Assembly (NCBI RefSeq): GCF_016704835.1
Contig: NZ_JADIZJ010000007.1
Location: 1 to 20,999 of the forward strand
Length of the DNA stretch: 20,999 bases
DNA from: Sphingopyxis sp.
GTDB taxonomy: Bacteria; Pseudomonadota; Alphaproteobacteria; Sphingomonadales; Sphingomonadaceae
Direction: 5' to 3'
Shown here: in pieces, positions 1-7,368 of the stretch
Position numbering within the stretch: the stretch's first letter is position 1
Layout: every line of letters starts with the position of its first letter
The notes under the pieces: generated by a model
What the model saw: only the letters and a program-made list of their open reading frames with translations
Databases searched by the model: none
Told to the model about the DNA's origin: nothing
Made by a program: the position numbers and the translations under genes

Positions 1-356
1 CATCCGTTAGTTAGGCGGGGTTCGTTTTGGCTCCATAGCATCTCTTCCTCATCGCCTTCTTAACCTCCCGGCTTTTTCCCGATGGTTTTGTCGCAACATG
101 GTTACGGTCACGGCGACCGCCTATCTCATCGTCATTCCGATCACGGCTTTCTCGGTTAGTCCTCGTCTGCAGCCGCAGGTGGAGGATCATAAGCTGATCT
201 GGGGGGCCGTGCGCTTGCAATTTCGTATCGAAAACAGCAAGTTAGTCAGCCGAACTTGGGCCGGTGGGGAGACGGTCGGCTTCCTGGGATCAATAGGCGG
301 CTAAACCGACGAATCTGCGTCGATAAATTTCGTGCAAGGAGGGGCCCCCGACATAA
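1..356. other. Non-coding or fully decayed leader region
   Basis: I see no recognisable gene here. Short open frames exist on both strands, but none has a family motif, a good ribosome binding site or sphingomonad-like codon use. The base composition is less GC-biased than in the intact genes further right. It may be intergenic DNA or the eroded end of a gene outside the window. The only structured site nearby is the palindrome that begins at 357. Confidence 0.5.
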
Positions 357-380
357 GCAAATGCTTACATTTGCGATAAT
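357..380 (+). promoter_or_regulatory. 18-bp palindromic operator candidate abutting a -10-like hexamer
   Basis: The half-sites GCAAATG (357-363) and CATTTGC (368-374) are a perfect 7-bp inverted repeat around CTTA. The hexamer GATAAT (375-380) follows at once and resembles a -10 element. The layout, an 18-bp dyad directly upstream of the -10, resembles MerR-family operators such as the SoxR box, though no convincing -35 is visible. It lies about 70 bp before the start of the broken b561 gene at 449, so it probably controlled that operon. The regulator family is inference; the dyad itself is seen directly. Confidence 0.4.
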
Positions 381-448
381 AAGCGGTTCGCCAATGGCGA
401 GGTCCTCTCATGATGGTCAGATGCTTCGGGCAACGAAGGAAAAGATCC

Positions 449-1132
449 ATGACCGTCCCGCCTAGTCTCGATTCCGATGAATTTGCCAAGAAACCTCATC
501 CGCACGCGCCGAAGGTGGGATCCTGTCGTAAAAATTACGCATTGGCTCATTTGTCACGGCCATCCTCGCCAACGCGCTGGTCACCGAGGAAGGATCCGGC
601 GCGCATATCTGGGTCCGCGGCTAAACGCACTGGCCGCCATCCTCGCGCTCTTCGGCTACTGGGCTGGGATCGATAGGCCCCCTGAGGCCCCGCTTCTCGG
701 CCTTCCCCTGAGCCCCGCCAGGCAATACCGGCGCTGGGCCACCTGCGCGACATAAGGGCCGGCAAAAGGAGGTCCGTCTCTCGCACAATCCGCCTCGGCG
801 CGCTGATGTGGTCCACCAGTCGATCTGGGGGCATGCTCGGGCCAACATCGCCAGCGGACCGCAATGGCGGGGCCACCCCAACGACTTTCGCGATCGAGGG
901 GGAGCGGTCGGACGAGGTTACCCAGAAGGTTCTCGCGGAACGGCGTGATCTGTGATGCCGATGAAGCGACCGAAGGCGCGAGCGGCGAGGAAAGCGAGTG
1001 GGAAGAGGTACATGAGACGGCCGTCAATCGCTCTACGTTCTGATCGCGCTGCATATCGCCGGGGTGGTCTTCGAGAACGCGCCGCAGCGGCCGGGAAATC
1101 CTGTTGGCGCTATGTTGCCGGGGCGCGCGTAA
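449..1132 (+). pseudogene. Cytochrome b561-type membrane protein, frameshifted
   Basis: Fragments in all three forward frames line up in order with the b561/Ni-hydrogenase b-type cytochrome family. They are a start ATG at 449 behind AAGGAAA, then WDPVVKITHWL (about 512-545), then AILANALVTEEGSGAHIW (about 560-610), then PLSPAR and HLRDIRAGK (about 705-765), and near the end LIALHIAGVVFENA (about 1040-1080). The histidines of THW, AHIW and ALHIAG match positions that normally bind heme in the membrane. The frame ends at TAA 1130-1132. At least four indels are needed to join the pieces and an in-frame stop occurs near 620, so no full protein can be made. The LuxR-like remnant follows 9 bp later. 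Confidence 0.65.
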
Positions 1133-1141
1133 ACCGTGGCC

Positions 1142-1660
1142 ATGCAGCAAAGACGCAGAGCGCTGGAACGTCGGGCGGTCGCGACCACCTTCTGTGATCC
1201 TCCAGGCTCTGGCAACGATCTTCTTCATCGCTGACGTCGCTGGCGACATCGGCGATGATGGCTGGAGCATTCACCTGCTTGTCGAAACGGGCGCGACCGT
1301 CGCGCTTATCGCCGGCGTTGTTTTCGGCGCGCTCCAGCTGCGCTGGCTGATCCTGCGCGCCCGACTCGACGAGACGGGCGTCGCAACGGCGCGCGGCGCC
1401 ATGGCGGACCTTATCCGGCAGCGGTTTCTCGATTGGCAACTGACCGGTCGAGGCCGATGTCGCGCTCTTCGCGCTCAAAGGTTTCGATGCTGCCGAAATT
1501 GCCGCGCCCCGCGGCGCGGCATCGGGGACGATCCGGGCGCAGCCGCGCGCATTTACGCCAAGGCCCATGCGCATTCGTGAGTCGGCCTGATGGCCCTGAT
1601 AGCCGAGGATCTTGTCGACGGCGACGCGATCAACCGGCCGAAGCCAAACCGCTGGCATGA
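1142..1660 (+). pseudogene. Small LuxR-type regulator with N-terminal membrane helices, frameshifted
   Basis: From ATG 1142 the frame reads an Arg-rich start (QQRRRALERRAVATTF), then shifts near 1192 into a long frame with two hydrophobic stretches (ILQALATIFFIADVAG and ATVALIAGVVFGALQLRWLI) and the segment GAMADLIRQRF. A second shift near 1440 leads to ALKGFDAAEI and later GLMALIAEDLVDGD, which is the order expected for a LuxR-like helix-turn-helix (sequence after 'ADVALFALKGFDAAEIA'). The frame ending at TGA 1658-1660 overlaps the next start by ATGA. The family assignment rests on resemblance to small sphingomonad DNA-binding proteins with this architecture. It is broken by two or three indels. 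It probably regulated the neighbouring redox genes, but that is inference. Confidence 0.5.
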
Positions 1661-2434
1661 GAAGCCAAGGCGAAAGCCATCTTGTTCGCGGATCGGCTGG
1701 CTGCGTGCCGCCGTACTTGGCGCCAACGACGGCATCGTCTCGACCGCGAGCCTGATCATGGCCGTTGCCGCATCGGGCGCGCCACGCTCCGCAATCCTTG
1801 TGTCGGGTATTGCCGCAATTTTTGGCCGGTGCAGTGTCGATGGCGGCCGGAGAATAAGTTTCGGTGAGTTCGCAGTCGGACACCGAGCAAGCGGACCTCG
1901 GACGCGAACGGCTTGAACTGGCCACAAGCCCCGACGCGAACCTTTGAGGAACTTGCCGGCATTTACCGGGCACGCGGCCTCGATGCCGATATCGCGGAGA
2001 ACCGTCGCCACGCAGATGACCGCGTTCGTGCGTCGGCACCCACGCCCGCGACGAGCTTACATTAGCGATACGACCTGGCGCGGCCGATCAATGCGGCGTT
2101 CACCTCCGCCGGCACCTTCACCTGGGCGCCCTTCCGCCGGTTGTCGCGGCAGCCCGCTTCCCAGACCTTACTTGTCCCTGGCGAGGCGGTCGCGTCGCTC
2201 CTGTTTCTCGTCCTGCTCGGATGAGTTGGGGCGGCGGCGGGCGGATCCCGGCCCCGTTATCCTGTGGCGCGCGTCCTTTTCTGGGGCGCCTTGGCCATGG
2301 CGCTGACGGCAGGTATCGGGCGACTGGTCGGAACCGCGATCTCGAACTGCGCGCACCAATTTCTCGTATGCTCGCCGAACTTTCGGTCCGGCGCGATCAC
2401 GTATTGGATGGCTGTCCTATCCCCGCTCAATTGA
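1657..2434 (+). pseudogene. VIT1/CCC1-family iron/manganese transporter, frameshifted
   Basis: The start ATG 1657 overlaps the previous stop. A shift near 1690 leads into IGWLRAAVLGANDGIVSTAS (about 1690-1750), the hallmark first membrane segment of VIT1/CCC1 proteins, followed by LIMAVAASGAPRSAILVSGI. Later pieces in other frames include SSQSDTEQADLGRERLELA (about 1870-1920), EELAGIYRARGLDAD (about 1945-1990), INAAFTSAGTFTLGALPP (about 2088-2140), VASLLFLVLLGWVGAAAG (about 2190-2240) and ALAMALTAGIGRLVGTAI (about 2290-2342). The usual C-terminus is near 2342; the frame runs on to TGA 2432-2434. Several indels break it. Family members move Fe2+ or Mn2+ across membranes. Confidence 0.7.
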
Positions 2435-2538
2435 AAATCGGGCAATCACAGCGTTTTCCGGTGAGCCTCACGGCTAGTTCCCCCGCTTCGCCGGAGCTGC
2501 TCCCAGTCGGTCAATTTTGCCAAAGCCATCGCGTCGTG

Positions 2539-2909
2539 TCAGCGAGGAGAGCGAAGTGACATGATGTAAGCGGAGGCCATCTCAGCCTCTTCTCTGGTCA
2601 GCATGATCGACATCGCATCCGGTGTAAGTCGTCCGTCGCGAAAGAATTCGCGCAGCGTATCTTGGGTAAACCCCATATCATTAGCGACGGCCACAAAGCT
2701 GGGTGCCTGTGAATTGGGCGGCTCAACGCCCGGGCGCAATGCATGACAACCGCTACATCGCTCTTCGACGACAAAGAAAGTCGCGCGTCCTGAGTTTGCA
2801 GCGCAGGCGCACGGGCAGCCGAATTTGAAGTGGTAACGTCCCGCCTGGCAGGCACGCATGCGCACAGTAGAGTCGTTGTCAATACGAAGAGCAATCGTGA
2901 AAACTGCAT
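2539..2909 (-). pseudogene. Small c-type cytochrome, frameshifted
   Basis: ATG 2909 begins MQFSRLLFVLTTTLLCACVP, a signal peptide with a possible lipobox at LCAC. The mature part lies in another frame: CSGCHAL, a CxxCH heme c site (near 2755), then a conserved tail FTQDTLREFFRDGRL, LTREEAEMASAYIMSLRSPR, with a Met suited to be the second heme ligand (AMSIM). One indel around 2770-2810 separates export signal from heme domain, so the gene as written would not give a working exported cytochrome. If this is a sequencing error the gene would be an intact ~120-residue monoheme cytochrome. It is the last gene of the - strand redox set, 88 bp after the DUF1971 gene. Confidence 0.6.
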
Positions 2910-2997
2910 GGCGAGCCTTTCGAGGCCGGATAGCGAGACCTTGCTACGCTATTCTGGGCATTGTTGCAAAGCGGCGCCGCAATCAAACGCGGATGGC

Positions 2998-3291
2998 TCA
3001 GGCTCCTGTTCTGGCTATCTGCGGCTCCCGATCGTAGAATTCGACGACCATGCGGACGGGACCAATCGTTTCGACCAAATGGAGCTGGTCCGGAATAACG
3101 ATCCCCGGATGCTCGGCGTCGAGGATGGTTTCAGAAACCGGATCAAGAACCCGGTAGCGAAGCCGGCCTTCGAGCACCCGAATGACGCCCCAGACGCCGA
3201 CCTTCGTACGATGCTCCCCGCGAAGCCCGGCCGGAAGCGTGGCCTCGTCAAAAATGGGGGTGCACTTGTACGGTTCCGGTGCGCCCATCAT
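2998..3291 (-). CDS. DUF1971 domain protein (YeaR/TehB-like cupin-fold)
   Basis: The sequence MGAPEPYKCTPIFDEATLPAGL, then TKVGVWGVIRVLEGRLRYRV and ending in GPVRMVVEFYD (quoted in parts) has the order and length (about 97 residues) of DUF1971 proteins, small beta-barrel proteins related to E. coli YeaR and to the N-terminal part of some TehB proteins. E. coli yeaR is induced by nitrate and NO, which fits its position 57 bp after an alternative oxidase gene and downstream of a truncated hemoglobin. I chose the ATG at 3291, giving MMGAPEP; an alternative upstream start in frame at 3324 adds MRRGRGPVCSV, which is not typical of the family. Neither start has a strong ribosome binding site. The reading frame is intact. 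Biochemical role is unknown. Confidence 0.75.
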   Translation of the reverse strand: MMGAPEPYKCTPIFDEATLPAGLRGEHRTKVGVWGVIRVLEGRLRYRVLDPVSETILDAEHPGIVIPDQLHLVETIGPVRMVVEFYDREPQIARTGA

Positions 3292-3348
3292 GACAGAGCA
3301 GACCGGGCCTCGGCCGCGGCGCAACGCACACTGCGGGCGTGAATTCCG

Positions 3349-4083
3349 TCACGCATCTCGAGCATGCAACCGGATATCGGTAGCGTGGTCGGGATAGGCT
3401 GCGACCCGCGATTGATCGGCAGACCCGCCGTTTAGCTGGTTTGCGAAACCATGGTTGACGTCGCGGTGATGCGCCTCGTCGGCGCGCACCAGCAATACGA
3501 CATCGCGCAGCTTGGCATCGTCCGCCATCTTCCAATAATGCTTGGCGATGGCAGGAGCGGCCACGTTCGGCGACCGGCCCTCATCGATCTCCTGGAGGTA
3601 CAATGTATAGCTGGTGACGGCTTCCTCCTCGAAATAGCCGACAACGCGGTGAGCGGTACGCGGCGAGATGAGATAGAGGATCGAGAATCCCACCAAGAAT
3701 ATGCCTTGAACGGACAGGATCATCATGCGCTCAAACCAGGTGGGCTTGGCGATTTCGATGAAAGTCATGAGATGCATGCGCTCGTTTTCGGCCTCTTCCA
3801 TCAAGGTCCGAATCCAGCCCTCGTCGTCGCGCATCCGGCGCAGGCAACTAAGATGGGTAAGCATAGCGCCGACCATGCCAGGCACCGCTGCGACCGTCTC
3901 GAGAACGATCGCCCGGTGGCCGTAGCGCTTGGCGAACAATCTGTCGGCGCTGAAGCGCAGAAGCTTGGTGAAGCCGAGCGCGAACCGATCGGAGAATCCG
4001 GTCGGCTTGTGATGCACCGCGGGCCGGACCTTTCGTTCGGTCGCGAGGGCGAGCTTGTCGGGGATCAGAATCGTATTCGTCAT
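3349..4083 (-). CDS. aox: Alternative oxidase (di-iron ubiquinol oxidase)
   Basis: This 244-residue protein carries the di-iron carboxylate motifs of alternative oxidase in order: LETVAAVPGMVG (about 62-73), EEAENERMHL (about 96-105), GYFEEEAVTSYT (about 148-159) and RADEAHHRDVNH (about 200-211), supplying the Glu and His ligands. Two hydrophobic stretches between them (MMILSVQGIFLVGFSILYLI) fit the monotopic membrane-binding region. Such enzymes take electrons from ubiquinol to oxygen without pumping protons and resist cyanide and NO. ATG 4083 follows AAAGGA by a suitable gap and lies 11 bp after the globin stop, so the two were one operon. Unlike its neighbours the frame is intact with all key residues present. 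Confidence 0.93.
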   Translation of the reverse strand: MTNTILIPDKLALATERKVRPAVHHKPTGFSDRFALGFTKLLRFSADRLFAKRYGHRAIVLETVAAVPGMVGAMLTHLSCLRRMRDDEGWIRTLMEEAENERMHLMTFIEIAKPTWFERMMILSVQGIFLVGFSILYLISPRTAHRVVGYFEEEAVTSYTLYLQEIDEGRSPNVAAPAIAKHYWKMADDAKLRDVVLLVRADEAHHRDVNHGFANQLNGGSADQSRVAAYPDHATDIRLHARDA

Positions 4084-4094
4084 CGTGAGTCCTT

Positions 4095-4510
4095 TCAGGA
4101 CTGCGTGGGGGTCGGCCAGGGTGGGTTCCCGGGCACCGGCGGGAGGCGAAAATATAGTGCGAGCTTGAGGCTTTCGGCGATCCGCGCCGCCTTGTCTTGG
4201 AGCGCCAAGGCAGTGATTGGTGGCAAAACTCGGCAGTCACTTCGGCCCAGAGCATCAACCAGCGATCGAACATCGGCGGTGTTATTGCGGACAGATGTTT
4301 AAGGTGCGCTGCCACCGGACTGCCTTTGTAGCGACCGCTGGTGAGCATCACCGACGACCAAAAGTCGACCAGCTTTGCCAAGTGCTGCTGCCAGTCCCCG
4401 ATCGCGCCGCCGAAAACCGGACCGATCAGCGCGTCGTCGCGGACGCGCGCGTAAAAGTTTGGAATCAAGCGCTCGAGCTGCGCCTCGCTCACCTTGTTGC
4501 TGTTATCCAA
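4095..4510 (-). pseudogene. Group III truncated hemoglobin, one frameshift near its C-terminus
   Basis: From TTG 4510, preceded by AAGGAAC, the frame reads LERLIPNFYARVRDDALIGP, then FWSSVMLTSGRYKGSPVAAHLKHL (quoted here only as family-typical order) and MFDRWLMLWAEV. The His of AAHLKHL is in place for the proximal heme ligand. Near 4212 the frame must shift: the next forward piece, ALALQDKAARIAESLKLALY and FRLPPVPG, is the usual end of this family and stops at TGA 4095-4097. A single missing base explains it. As written, translation would continue in the wrong frame into the AOX gene. Family members bind O2 and NO and are linked to microaerobic and nitrosative stress. Sequencing error or recent mutation are both possible. 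Confidence 0.7.
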
Positions 4511-5030
4511 ATCTCGTTCCTTAATGCGATGATTATATGCACGGCGATCTCGCGATCCCCCGACCCACCAAGATCGATCAAGCAGCGACTGGGAGCGGCG
4601 GTTTCCGCTCGACGGGAACGAGCGGAGCATCGCCCGGACAGAGCCGCACGTTGACGTTCAGGGACACTGAATTTGAATCCCGTCCGGGTTTTGAGATATC
4701 CGCTCGAGCCGTGGATATTTATTTTCGATCTTTCAATGCGGCTCGGTCATTTGCCAAATGTATCCAGTCGCTTGTGAACCAGATCGAGCAACATCCCTAT
4801 CCGTAGTTCCCCTTATTCGGACCAAGGTCGCGAACAGCAATTATGGGGGCATCGCCACGGCCTTGATCCCATCGGCAAGCATGGAGGTAGAATCGAAATG
4901 GACCGGACTTGGCCGAATGGCGGACCGGCAGGTTGTCGCCAGAAGACGAGCAAAGCTGCCCAAGATCGATGGGTCGCAGTATGGAGCGGTCACGAGCGGT
5001 TTCTTAAGATTTCGCTGTAATAGCAAGGGC
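4511..5030. other. Intergenic region between divergent globin and EAL genes
   Basis: No gene is recognised in these 520 bases. The EAL frame stays open upstream to an ATG at 4758, but the extra residues look non-coding and match no domain. The region must hold divergent promoters. A perfect dyad CATTTG-C-CAAATG (4748-4760) is visible; it shares the CAAATG core with the palindrome at 357 but in the opposite half-site order. The base composition is more AT-rich around 4680-4760 than in the flanking genes. Confidence 0.5.
4532..4537 (-). promoter_or_regulatory. Candidate -10 element of the globin-AOX operon
   Basis: On the - strand the hexamer TATAAT occupies 4537 to 4532, 22 bp upstream of the TTG start at 4510. 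A perfect -10 consensus is uncommon by chance in such GC-rich DNA. No TTGACA-like -35 lies 16-18 bp upstream, which would fit an activator-dependent promoter. A loose dyad TGC...GCA (4525-4541) overlaps it. The call rests on position and match only. Confidence 0.35.
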
Positions 5031-5813
5031 GTGACAAAGTCCTCCAAATCTCCATGCGCTGGGTGCCGTGACGGTACCGAACTCGCGTTTGAGTTTTCGA
5101 TGGCTTTCCAGCCGATTGTCGACATCCTCGATGGCGTTCCATTTGCATATGAGGCACTGGTTCGCGGACCGGCGGGAGAAAGCGCGGCGAGCGTGCTTTC
5201 GCAGGTATCGGACAGCAATCGCTATGCGTTCGACCAGCAGTGCCGCGTCAAAGCCATCGAAACCGCAGCGGCGGCGGGGCTGATTGAGATGGGCGCGCGG
5301 CTTTCCATCAATTTTTTGCCCAATGCCGTGTATTCGCCTGCGGCTTGCATCCAAGTAACGCTCAAAGCAGCAAAAAAGGTTGATTTCCCGACCAACCGCC
5401 TGATCTTCGAATTTACCGAAAATGAGGAAATGGTCGATCCTGATCATGTGGCTAACATCATCGCGACATATCAGCAAATGGGGTTCGGAACCGCGCTGGA
5501 CGATTTCGGTGCGGGGCACGCGGGGTTGAACCTATTGGCGCGCTTCCAGCCGGACATCATCAAGCTCGACATGGAGCTGATCAGGGGACTGGATACGAGC
5601 ATGCCGCGGCGCATGATTGTCAACGCGGTCGTCAAAATGTGTGACTCGCTAGGCGTGACGGTGATCGCCGAGGGAATTGAGACTGCCGGGGAACTCGACG
5701 CACTGCGAACGATGGGCGTGCGGTATGTCCAGGGATTTTATTTCGCCAAACCAGAATTTGAGGCGCTTCCCCCGGTTGCGCTGCACTTGAGCGAAGAACG
5801 GCGATTTGCTTAG
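5031..5813 (+). CDS. EAL-domain cyclic-di-GMP phosphodiesterase with N-terminal CxxC
   Basis: From GTG 5031 the 260-residue product is almost all EAL domain. Signature parts are FQPIVD (26-31), EALVRG (41-46), INFLPN (near 95-100), FEFTENE (near 128-134), DDFGAGHAGL (157-166), KLD (178-180), AEGIE with Glu214, and QGFYFAKP near the end. All the usual metal-binding and catalytic residues appear present, so hydrolysis of cyclic-di-GMP to pGpG is likely. The N-terminus has only a short leader with CAGC (Cys9, Cys12), a feature of a subgroup of small cytosolic EAL proteins that may bind metal or sense redox. No GGDEF or membrane domain is present. The start is uncertain: in-frame ATG codons at 4758, 4881 and 4917 exist, none with a good ribosome binding site. 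Confidence 0.85.
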   Translation: MTKSSKSPCAGCRDGTELAFEFSMAFQPIVDILDGVPFAYEALVRGPAGESAASVLSQVSDSNRYAFDQQCRVKAIETAAAAGLIEMGARLSINFLPNAVYSPAACIQVTLKAAKKVDFPTNRLIFEFTENEEMVDPDHVANIIATYQQMGFGTALDDFGAGHAGLNLLARFQPDIIKLDMELIRGLDTSMPRRMIVNAVVKMCDSLGVTVIAEGIETAGELDALRTMGVRYVQGFYFAKPEFEALPPVALHLSEERRFA

Positions 5814-5831
5814 CAAGCTTGTTGCTCAAGC
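5808..5831 (+). terminator. Hairpin at the end of the EAL gene
   Basis: GCTT-AGCAA pairs with TTGCT-C-AAGC around a five-base loop, a nine-pair stem with one bulge that overlaps the stop codon at 5811-5813. No U-tract follows, so it is only a weak candidate for a terminator. The 175 bp to the convergent kinase stop at 5989 hold nothing else that I recognise. Confidence 0.25.
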
Positions 5832-5988
5832 GGGTGCAAGCTGCCGGCACGAATTTGCCTGTTCGTCGGCGATCAGGGCAGGATAAGCGGCGAAGACGAC
5901 GTCCGTTTAGACCTCAACAAATGAGCGATAAGAGACTGTTAGCTTTCATTCCGAGAATGAACGAACCCCACGCAATTATGGTATTTCA

Positions 5989-7368
5989 TCACTGGTATTT
6001 CGAACACCCGAATTCGAGCCTCACTAGCGTTCCGGGTTCCGCATCGCCGATGGCGAGCCGCCCCTTGTGCAGCCCAACGATCGCACTAACGAGCGACAGG
6101 CCGAGGCCGGTTCCGGCGACGTGCGCGGTATCGGGGAGACGAAAGAAGCGCTCGGTCACATTTTCGCGATATAAGGGCGGGATACCGGGGCCGGTGTCGG
6201 CTATTTCGACGATGACGCCGGACCCCGCTTTCGCGGCGCCCGCCATTACCGCACCGCCTTCGCCCCCATATTTGATCGCGTTGTCGAGCAGGTTCGAGAC
6301 CGCCTGGAAGAGCAGGTTCGGATCCGCTTCGAGCGTTAGTCCGGGTGCGACGCGGCTTTCGATGTGCTGGCCGCGCGCCTCGGCTTCGGGGAGGTGAAAC
6401 TCGACCGCATCGGCCAGGAGCGTCGAGAGATCGACGGTTTTAAACCCCGCCAGGTGTCGCCCGCTCTCGATCCGCGCGATGCGCAGCAACGCATCGAAAA
6501 TCTCCTGCAGCCGTGCCGCTTCGGCCGATGCCTGTTCCGCAAGTCGCTGCCGCTCGCCTTCGTCTGAGGTGTTGCGCAGGTCGTCGAGATCAGCGTGGAG
6601 GCGTGCCAGCGGCGTGCGAAGTTCGTGCGCGACATTGTCCGACACGCGCCGCACCGCCTCGACCGCTTCCTCGATGCGTCCCAGCATCCGGTTGAGGATT
6701 TCGCTAAGCTCGTCGAAATCGTCGCCCGTGCCGCGCAGCGGAATGCGCTCCGTCAGGCTCCCTGCCATCACCCGGCGAGCGGTCCGCGTCACCGCGTCGA
6801 TCCTCCGTCCAACCGCGCGGCCCATCGCGACGCTACCGCCAATCGCCAGCGCCGCGGCGACCAGGATCAGCCAGGCGGCGGCGCTTGAGAATATCTCGTC
6901 GCGGTCGTCAATATCCTCGACGTCGCGCCCAACGATCAGCCGCGCCCCGTCGTTGAGGCGGCGCTCGACCGACAGCGCGGTATAATCCTGTTCGGTTCCC
7001 AGGAATGACACGTCCGCGTCGAGCAGGCTCCAGTCCGCAATAGTTGCATCGGGCCAGCTTGGCAGATTGGCAGTCTGCACTTTCCCATCCGGAAGTGACA
7101 AGGCGTGGAATGCTCTTCTGTGTTCGCCTCGCTCGCGAAGCTGCAGCGCCCGAAGGAGCGCACCGCGCCCGCCGGCGCGATCGACCGCGGTGAGGCTGTC
7201 CGCCTCGCCCTGGACCGCCGCCGCCTCCTTCAACATCGGTTGATAAACGCCGAACCAATAAGCTGCGCCGAACATTGCCCCAGTCGAGGTCAGAAAGAGC
7301 GCGACATAGACCAGCGCCAGTCGCACCGTCAGGCTGCGCCAAATCCCGCGGCGAGACAGCCTGCTCAA
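5989..7368 (-). CDS. Two-component sensor histidine kinase (HAMP, HisKA, HATPase_c)
   Basis: The 459-residue product has an N-terminal membrane helix (about 15-40), a periplasmic loop to about residue 162, a second helix (about 163-184), a HAMP linker (about 185-240), the phosphoacceptor region VSDNVAHELRTPLARL with His248, and an ATPase part with NLLDNAIKYGG, IADTGPGIPP and GTGLGLSLV. Each is standard for class I kinases. The start is a TTG that overlaps the regulator stop as TTGA, so the kinase is translationally coupled to the regulator upstream. The periplasmic loop of about 120 residues is rich in charged residues and gives no clue to the signal. The partner is certainly the adjacent OmpR-type regulator. 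Orthology to named systems cannot be judged by eye. Confidence 0.92.
   Translation of the reverse strand: MSRLSRRGIWRSLTVRLALVYVALFLTSTGAMFGAAYWFGVYQPMLKEAAAVQGEADSLTAVDRAGGRGALLRALQLRERGEHRRAFHALSLPDGKVQTANLPSWPDATIADWSLLDADVSFLGTEQDYTALSVERRLNDGARLIVGRDVEDIDDRDEIFSSAAAWLILVAAALAIGGSVAMGRAVGRRIDAVTRTARRVMAGSLTERIPLRGTGDDFDELSEILNRMLGRIEEAVEAVRRVSDNVAHELRTPLARLHADLDDLRNTSDEGERQRLAEQASAEAARLQEIFDALLRIARIESGRHLAGFKTVDLSTLLADAVEFHLPEAEARGQHIESRVAPGLTLEADPNLLFQAVSNLLDNAIKYGGEGGAVMAGAAKAGSGVIVEIADTGPGIPPLYRENVTERFFRLPDTAHVAGTGLGLSLVSAIVGLHKGRLAIGDAEPGTLVRLEFGCSKYQ

Noticed and set aside
357..374. NsrR-type NO-responsive operator
   Set aside because: The half-sites face the other way compared with the NsrR consensus (ATGCATTT-n-AAATGCAT), so only a generic operator is claimed.
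1110..2039. A 309-residue open frame on the - strand
   Set aside because: It is the antisense of the LuxR-like and VIT1 remnants, low in complexity (Arg/Ala/Pro-rich), without family motifs.
3451..4302. A 283-residue open frame on the + strand
   Set aside because: It lies antisense to the clear alternative oxidase gene and has no recognisable domain; such long shadows are common in GC-rich DNA.
4748..4760. CATTTG-C-CAAATG dyad as a second copy of the 357 operator
   Set aside because: Half-site order and spacing differ, so shared use by one regulator is not supported.
4758..5030. N-terminal extension of the EAL protein from ATG 4758
   Set aside because: The extra 91 residues show no domain, no coding-like composition and no ribosome binding site.
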